A stretch of DNA of 44,988 bases, taken from NCBI GenBank assembly GCA_029556265.1, contig JAKQFH010000079.1, positions 1-44,988 of the forward strand, written 5' to 3'. Shown one piece after another: positions 40,136-44,988 of the stretch. Position numbers and translations under genes: made by a program. Position 1 is the stretch's first letter. Each line of letters starts with the position of its first letter. The DNA comes from Chloroflexota bacterium. Its GTDB lineage: Bacteria; Chloroflexota; Anaerolineae; Anaerolineales; Anaerolineaceae. The notes under the pieces were generated by a model. The model saw only the letters and a list, made by a program, of their open reading frames with translations. It was not told where the DNA came from and searched no databases.

Positions 40136-42643
40136 CTAGGGGCAGCTGTCAATCAAATCCGGGTTTGTTGATCGCAGCAGAATATGCTGCCCTGGCAAAT
40201 AAGCTGCCAGGCCTTCCACGTAGCCATCCCTCTGACAGCCCAGCACAATCATGTCCTTGCCTGGCTCCAGGTAAGTAAGCTCCTCTGGATTAACAGCAAT
40301 AAATACATGGGTCAGTTCCGGGCGCAGCACTGTCAAAATGAGTCCGGTCTCCCCGTTCAAACTAAAATCGCGGTAGCGCGGATACAACATCCTGCCCTCA
40401 AAAAGCAGCGCGTTTTCTTTTTGCATCAGCAGTTTGACTTGCTCAGGCAAACCTGCTTGTGTTAAGGCAATGGGATTAGAGAGGAGCATGGATTTGTTTT
40501 CTTCGGGCTGCTGCCGTGAGTAAAGCTCAGGGTAGCTGAGATTAATCAGAGGCACCGCACTTCCGACCCCAAACAGCAGTACGGCGCAGGCAGCAATTGA
40601 AGCAGGTGAGCGCCGGGCTTTTGCCCGGTTATCCTTCTCCCCAAGATGATTTTCTGGTGGGGTGCTGCGTAGATGCGCGCCGTTTTCATAAAGCATGATA
40701 AGCGGTAACAGGAAATAAAAATACAAAGTCCAATCCGCCGGAAGCAGGTAGCGGCTGCCCGAAGTCCGCGCCAACGCGTTCGAGGCAAAATAGCCAAGAT
40801 TGATTGCCAGGGGAACCAAACCAGCAGCTCCATTGCTTTTCCAGCTGATAGCAATACCCAAACCAATCAGGATTAAATTAAGCACGAAGGCCAGAAAAGT
40901 TGAAACGGGCAATTCCCCACGCCAGACAATCGGCTCCTGCCAATATGGCAAATCCAACACTATCGGAAGTTTGTTCGGATAGAGCATGAACGGCAAGGTG
41001 AAAAGGGATTTAATCTCGTTGTTAAAAAAGTGCCCCAAGGTTAAGCTTACAACACCTGTGCGTGCGTCCAATGGGGCATCGTCTGCGGGCTTTCCGTCAG
41101 CGGGATTGACCAACTGTTTTCGCTGGAAGATGCCGTCATGCAGCATAATGCCAGTGGGCGCGGGCTCCTGTTCCCGGTGAAAGAATCGGGTCTGGATTAC
41201 AGCCGTGATTTTATAGGTGAATGGGTCTGTGCCGTACTTAATCGTGTTGAAGGCCAGCCACGGCCCCATAACCAGCAGTATTCCAGCCAAAAAAAGCAGG
41301 GCCTGAGCCCAATATTGCTTCAGCCTGCGCCGATAAACCCACAACGCGAAAATTAATCCCACCGGAATCAGGATCAGCGGGTTGGTACGCACCATCGCTG
41401 CCAGCCCCAGCAGCCCGCCGGCCACAAGCGGCCAGGCGCTTTTTTCATCCCTGCGTTTGAACCAGGCAACCAGCGCGACAGCCAGCGCCGTGATCAAAAT
41501 CATGGTTGGAAATTCCGATAAATACAAACGGGAGTTCGAAACCGATATTTTTACTGTGGATGAAATGGCATTATATTCCTTCGCGACCGAAAAAAGCGCC
41601 ACAGCCAGCCCAAACAAGCGGTTATGCAGCTGTTTGCCCAGAATATAGAGCAAGACCGGGAAGATAGCGAAGCAAATCATCTGCCATGTGGTGGTTTGCA
41701 GGTAGGATTGCCCGACAAAATGATGCAGCAGCCCCAAAAAAAGCGCGTAGAGCGGCTTTTCAGTAAAGTATGGATATTCCAGGCCTTTGCCAATCAGCAT
41801 ATACTGCCCGCCCAGGTCAGACAGGGCCGCGTCGCTGTAAGGGTAAAAATCCTGGTTGGGTGGAAAAACCCCCTTAGCAAAATAACTGTTGGAAAAAGGA
41901 GCCTGCTGCCAAAACCAGGCAGCGCCAACCCAAAGGATGAGACAAGCCAGTAAATCCAGCAGGATTTCGCGTCTGTGGAGGTTAATTGTTGGCTTTCTGC
42001 TCAATAATCCGTAAAGAAAAATTCCAAAAAGCGCCAGAAAGAGAATCAGCCCGAGTTGATTAATGAGAATTGGTACACCGGCCACGTTCCAGTAGCGATT
42101 ATCTGGCTCCAGCCCAATTCGCGTGCTCACCACGAGCAGCCAAAGCAGCGCGATGCCCGCGAGGATAAGCGCCGCGGGCTTTCGAAAACCGCGAAAAGCA
42201 GGCGTCTCTCGCGCGAAAACAAGGATCAAAACGGTCTGGATGGCGGCCAGAAAAAACCATCTCCCCGCGGGCTCAGCCAATTGGACTAATAACGGATTTG
42301 CCGCTCCCCAGAGCTTGATTATTCCTGTGGAAGCTGCCAGGTACAGCGCCAGAAAACCCGGGACCAGCCAGCGCGCCCAGGCATTTTGGGCTGAGAAAAA
42401 CCGTTTTGTTTTATCAATCCAAACCAAAGCGCGGGGTCTGCCTGATAATACGCACACACCCGCCGCAAAAAGCAAGGCTGCCGCGCAGGCCCATAACAGC
42501 GCAACCAGGCTCGCTCCCGAAAACGCGTTCAATTCGCCGGGATGCAGTCGTAAAAACATCAACAGGAACAGCAGCCCTTCTGCCCCCGTCATCAGGAGCA
42601 AAACCGCAGAGAGAAAGTGAGGTTTTCTATGTGGTTTATTCAT
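40136..42643 (-). CDS. Large GT-C type membrane glycosyltransferase
   Basis: The 835-residue protein has ten or more hydrophobic helices and a C-terminal soluble part of about 160 residues. After helices at the N-terminus, loop residues around 265-310 (PPNQDFYPYSDAA, GGQYMLIGKGLEYPYFTEK) hold the acidic motif placed as in PMT/ArnT-type enzymes. Family enzymes use polyprenyl-phosphate sugars and act on the outer face. It is the first gene of the surface polysaccharide group. Minus-strand TATAAT at 42682-42687 lies upstream; its -35 is poor. Acceptor unknown. Confidence 0.7.
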   Translation of the reverse strand: MNKPHRKPHFLSAVLLLMTGAEGLLFLLMFLRLHPGELNAFSGASLVALLWACAAALLFAAGVCVLSGRPRALVWIDKTKRFFSAQNAWARWLVPGFLALYLAASTGIIKLWGAANPLLVQLAEPAGRWFFLAAIQTVLILVFARETPAFRGFRKPAALILAGIALLWLLVVSTRIGLEPDNRYWNVAGVPILINQLGLILFLALFGIFLYGLLSRKPTINLHRREILLDLLACLILWVGAAWFWQQAPFSNSYFAKGVFPPNQDFYPYSDAALSDLGGQYMLIGKGLEYPYFTEKPLYALFLGLLHHFVGQSYLQTTTWQMICFAIFPVLLYILGKQLHNRLFGLAVALFSVAKEYNAISSTVKISVSNSRLYLSEFPTMILITALAVALVAWFKRRDEKSAWPLVAGGLLGLAAMVRTNPLILIPVGLIFALWVYRRRLKQYWAQALLFLAGILLVMGPWLAFNTIKYGTDPFTYKITAVIQTRFFHREQEPAPTGIMLHDGIFQRKQLVNPADGKPADDAPLDARTGVVSLTLGHFFNNEIKSLFTLPFMLYPNKLPIVLDLPYWQEPIVWRGELPVSTFLAFVLNLILIGLGIAISWKSNGAAGLVPLAINLGYFASNALARTSGSRYLLPADWTLYFYFLLPLIMLYENGAHLRSTPPENHLGEKDNRAKARRSPASIAACAVLLFGVGSAVPLINLSYPELYSRQQPEENKSMLLSNPIALTQAGLPEQVKLLMQKENALLFEGRMLYPRYRDFSLNGETGLILTVLRPELTHVFIAVNPEELTYLEPGKDMIVLGCQRDGYVEGLAAYLPGQHILLRSTNPDLIDSCP

Positions 42644-43376
42644 CCCTGGCGTCTTTCAAAAACTGGAATACGCGCTCCCTTATTATAAGTCATCCTAAAA
42701 CCTGTGCCCGGCAAGCTGTTCCGATAGCGCCGCACCCAATTCATCGCGATATCCACATGAAAAAAAGGTTTTTTGACCGATGAAGCCTGATAAACCAATC
42801 TGAAAAACCCAAGGATTCGGTCAAAGCAGCTATGAAAGGAGAGAATACTTACCCTTAGCTGGCGTATTGTTCTGTCAGGCACACAGGCGCGCGGCCATGC
42901 CGGCGAGAGCGATGCTTGCGCGTCTTAATACCATCCCAAGAAAGCCGTCCGCGAATAGCAAAAGGACCTCTAAACCGTTTCTAACTCCCTGTTTAATCAG
43001 ACCCTGGATGGCGAGCCGATCCCCACAAAGAAGAATTATGAATACCTTCAGCCGCCTGACCCTGCTAATAGTAAATGCCCAGCCGGCTGGCAGACGGCCT
43101 GCGGCTTTGCCAAACCCAGGCAGTTGCAAGCCCTCAAAACCCGCTGACCAGGCATGTAAGCGGGCAGTGGGCAAATGTCAAAGCCAGGCGGGCAGACGAC
43201 CCTTTCTACCGCTGGAAATTAAGGTTACCGCAGTCTTCAAGGCAGCTAATGAAACCGGGAATTGCCAGCCGGCAAAAACAATCATTGTTACCCTTCACGT
43301 GGTTCTTGGAAAGCCTGCCGGAATTTCTCCGAGGAATAAATCCGGAAGGTTTTGTTACAATTGTGCCGGAGGACTT
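42644..43376. other. 733-base stretch without a convincing gene
   Basis: A 9-bp inverted repeat TTTGACCGA/TCGGTCAAA with a 36-base spacer is at 42772-42825. An isolated GAAAGGAGAG site at 42836-42845 has no start codon after it. A minus-strand frame at 42875-43174 reads for 99 codons with some hydrophobic, protein-like stretch (KVFIILLCGDRLAIQGL, LEVLLLFADGFLGMVLRR), but has no good ribosome site and matches nothing I know; it could be a gene remnant. The long plus-strand frame before 43377 is low-complexity basic peptide and not a gene. Confidence 0.5.
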
Positions 43377-44252
43377 ATGGCGCGTATCAGGTTTATCAGT
43401 CAATCATTGCTTCAGGTCGGCAATATCCTGGGTGAATGTCCGCTCTGGCACCCGCGCGAGCAGGCACTCTACTGGCTGGATATTGACGCGGGCTTGCTGC
43501 AGCGCTTCCATCCCGGCTTGAATGAACTGGAAGTCTTCGACCTGGGAAAGAAAGCTGGCAGTTTTGGATTTCGCGCCGATGGCGGGCTCGTCGTCGCGAC
43601 CCAAACCGGCTTCGCTTTTTGGTCGCAGGCATCAGGCCTTTCCGAGGATTTTGCCCGAATTTACCCGCGTGACGGCTCCCTCATGATGAATGACGGCAGG
43701 GTGGACAGCCAGGGGAGGTTTTGGGCGGGCAGCAAAGGCCCGGCCGGCTCTGCCTCCCTGTTTCGCCTGAATGTGGACGGAACCTATACCCGGATTCTGG
43801 ACAACCTCAGTATCTCCAATGGGCTTGATTGGAGCGCCGATGAGGAATTATGCTACTTCACGGATTCCGGAGAGCATTCAATTTTTCGATTTGCGCACCG
43901 GAACGGTCAGCTGCAGTCAAAAAGCCTGTTTTTCTCGACGTTGGAACGCCGCCAAACCGGCACGCCAGACGGCTTATGTCTGGACAGCGCCGGAAATATC
44001 TGGTCTGCCATTTGGGATGGATGCAGAGTCATTCAGCTTTCCCCGCAAGGCGAAATCCTGCAGGAAATTCACCTGCCGGTTAGTCGACCAACCTCGTTAT
44101 GTTTTGGCGGCGCTGACCTGCGCGATTTATATATCACATCCGCTTCCGTGGAATTAAGCCCCGAAATGTTGGCTGATCAACCCCAGGCCGGTGACCTCTT
44201 CCACTGCCGGGTGGAAACCCCGGGTCTTCCACCGCATTTCTTCGCGGGCTAA
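43377..44252 (+). CDS. SMP-30/gluconolactonase family protein
   Basis: The 291-residue six-bladed propeller hydrolyses sugar lactones using one divalent metal. Metal ligands are seen in GECPLWHPREQALYWLDI (glutamate), NDGRVDSQGRFWAGS (asparagine and aspartate), SNGLDWSADEELCYFTDSGE and TPDGLCLDSAGNIWSAIWDG. Length is normal. The ATG at 43377 has CCGGAGGA directly before it; the open frame reaches far upstream without signals, so the longer reading is rejected. Ends 7 bases from the convergent typA. Confidence 0.9.
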   Translation: MARIRFISQSLLQVGNILGECPLWHPREQALYWLDIDAGLLQRFHPGLNELEVFDLGKKAGSFGFRADGGLVVATQTGFAFWSQASGLSEDFARIYPRDGSLMMNDGRVDSQGRFWAGSKGPAGSASLFRLNVDGTYTRILDNLSISNGLDWSADEELCYFTDSGEHSIFRFAHRNGQLQSKSLFFSTLERRQTGTPDGLCLDSAGNIWSAIWDGCRVIQLSPQGEILQEIHLPVSRPTSLCFGGADLRDLYITSASVELSPEMLADQPQAGDLFHCRVETPGLPPHFFAG

Positions 44253-44259
44253 TTTCAGC

Positions 44260-44988
44260 CTAATCTTCTTCCTCTTCTTCGCCGGTCTTTTCGTAACGCA
44301 GCCTGTCGTGAGTATTCAAAATCCGTTTACGCATCCTGAGGCTGTGCGGGGTCACTTCCAAAAGCTCGTCCGTGCCAATGTATTCAATCATTTCATCCAG
44401 GCTGAGAACCCGCGGCGGGTTCAGCCGGTCTTCCAGGTCCCGGATTGACTGTCTCATATTCGTCAGATGCTTTTTCTTGGCGACGTTGATGGACAAGTCC
44501 TGAGGTCTGGGGGTTTCACCGACCAGCATGCCTTCATAAATCGGTACTCCCGCGCCAACAAACAATTGTCCGCGCTCTTCCGCGTTGCGTAAGCCGAAGG
44601 TTGTTGTAACGCCGGTTTCGCGCGCCACGATAGAACTGGCCGATTTGGTTTCAATTACACCTTCCAGGGGCTGAAGCCCGGAGTAGAAGCTGTTGAGCAC
44701 GCCTTTTCCCCGCGTTACCGTCAGGAATTTATATCTGAAGCCCAACAAGCCGCGAGTGGGCATGTTGTAGGTAAGGTGCACGGTGTTGTCGGGGTTGTTC
44801 GTCATATTGGTCATCCGGCCGCGTCTTTCGCCCAGCATTTCTACCACCGCGCCGACGTACTCCGAATCCACGTCCACGTGCACTTCTTCAAAAGGCTCAT
44901 AACGGACGCCGTCTTCTCCGGTCACCACGATAGCCTCCGGGCGGGAAACCTGAAACTCATAGCCTTCGCGCCGCATGGTTTCGATCAG
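44260..44988 (-). CDS. typA: GTP-binding protein TypA/BipA, C-terminal part (partial)
   Basis: The window ends inside this gene; about 242 C-terminal residues are visible. LIETMRREGYEFQVSRPEAI starts domain III, GMLGERRG-like EMLGERRGRMTN follows, then PTRGLLGFRYKFLTVTRG, the long BipA-specific C-terminal domain with VGAGVPIYEGMLVGE, KKKHLTNMRQS and EVTPHSLRMRKRIL. BipA is a ribosome-binding GTPase for 50S assembly and stress adaptation; the G domain is outside the window. A poly-glutamate tail (EEEEED) ends the protein. Confidence 0.95.
   Translation of the reverse strand: MIETMRREGYEFQVSRPEAIVVTGEDGVRYEPFEEVHVDVDSEYVGAVVEMLGERRGRMTNMTNNPDNTVHLTYNMPTRGLLGFRYKFLTVTRGKGVLNSFYSGLQPLEGVIETKSASSIVARETGVTTTFGLRNAEERGQLFVGAGVPIYEGMLVGETPRPQDLSINVAKKKHLTNMRQSIRDLEDRLNPPRVLSLDEMIEYIGTDELLEVTPHSLRMRKRILNTHDRLRYEKTGEEEEED

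Noticed and set aside
42867-43376. 170-codon upstream extension of the lactonase frame
   Set aside because: Basic, low-order peptide without domain; the ATG at 43377 has an ideal ribosome site and gives the normal SMP-30 length.
1-44988. CRISPR arrays, insertion sequences, attachment sites, rRNA genes
   Set aside because: I saw no regularly spaced repeats, transposase motifs, duplicated ends of tRNA-Gly or rRNA-like sequence.

Overview
The window looks like chromosomal core DNA of a bacterium, most probably an anaerobic member of the Chloroflexota (class Anaerolineae). This is an inference from the gene set, not from a marker search. The evidence is polyphosphate glucokinase, type 2 isopentenyl-diphosphate isomerase, a YdjI-like SPFH protein, a cysteine-rich protein directly behind efp, and the overall style of the proteins. 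Genes are tightly packed, with good Shine-Dalgarno sites, several GTG or TTG starts and sigma70-like promoters. There is no phage, no insertion sequence and no CRISPR array.

Layout. 1-2.0 kb: the end of murA, thioredoxin, an undecaprenol/diacylglycerol kinase, tRNA-Gly(CCC) and an unknown two-helix membrane protein. 2.3-9.2 kb: a complete phosphotransferase system in one direction, with ascorbate-type EIIA, EIIB and EIIC, then transketolase, a small zinc ribbon, HPr and enzyme I. This cluster imports and phosphorylates a sugar and sends carbon to the pentose phosphate pathway. 9.4-11.6 kb: an EamA exporter and a GNAT-like protein on the minus strand. 11.8-16.0 kb: efp with a cysteine-rich partner, ftsH, miaA and yraN. 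16.1-22.3 kb: a CinA-like protein, an amidohydrolase fused to a CYTH-like domain, glycogen synthase and 4-alpha-glucanotransferase. 22.3-26.0 kb: a second EamA exporter, a ferredoxin, and a ruvX-mltG-ppgK operon. 26.1-30.9 kb: a MuiA-like protein, a FolM-like reductase, a glycosyltransferase, folB and folE. 30.9-34.2 kb: the ribosome hibernation factor, comF behind a very small pilin-like gene, and a two-gene unit of a helical protein plus an SPFH-HTH fusion. 34.3-37.7 kb: sucCD, acyl carrier protein and fni. 37.7-42.6 kb: surface-polysaccharide genes (O-antigen ligase-like, Wzz-like, GT-C glycosyltransferase). 43.4-45.0 kb: an SMP-30 lactonase and the end of typA/bipA.

The genes combine into sugar uptake by PTS, alpha-glucan and polyphosphate metabolism, folate/pterin synthesis, cell-wall and surface polysaccharide assembly, and translation quality control. 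The least ordinary items are the SPFH protein whose C-terminus is a DNA-binding-type helix-turn-helix together with its helical partner, the amidohydrolase-CYTH fusion, two very small membrane ORFs (one pilin-like before comF, one between EIIB and EIIC), and recurring structural patterns. Those patterns are intercistronic hairpins without T-tracts and three convergent gene pairs whose stop codons interlock.
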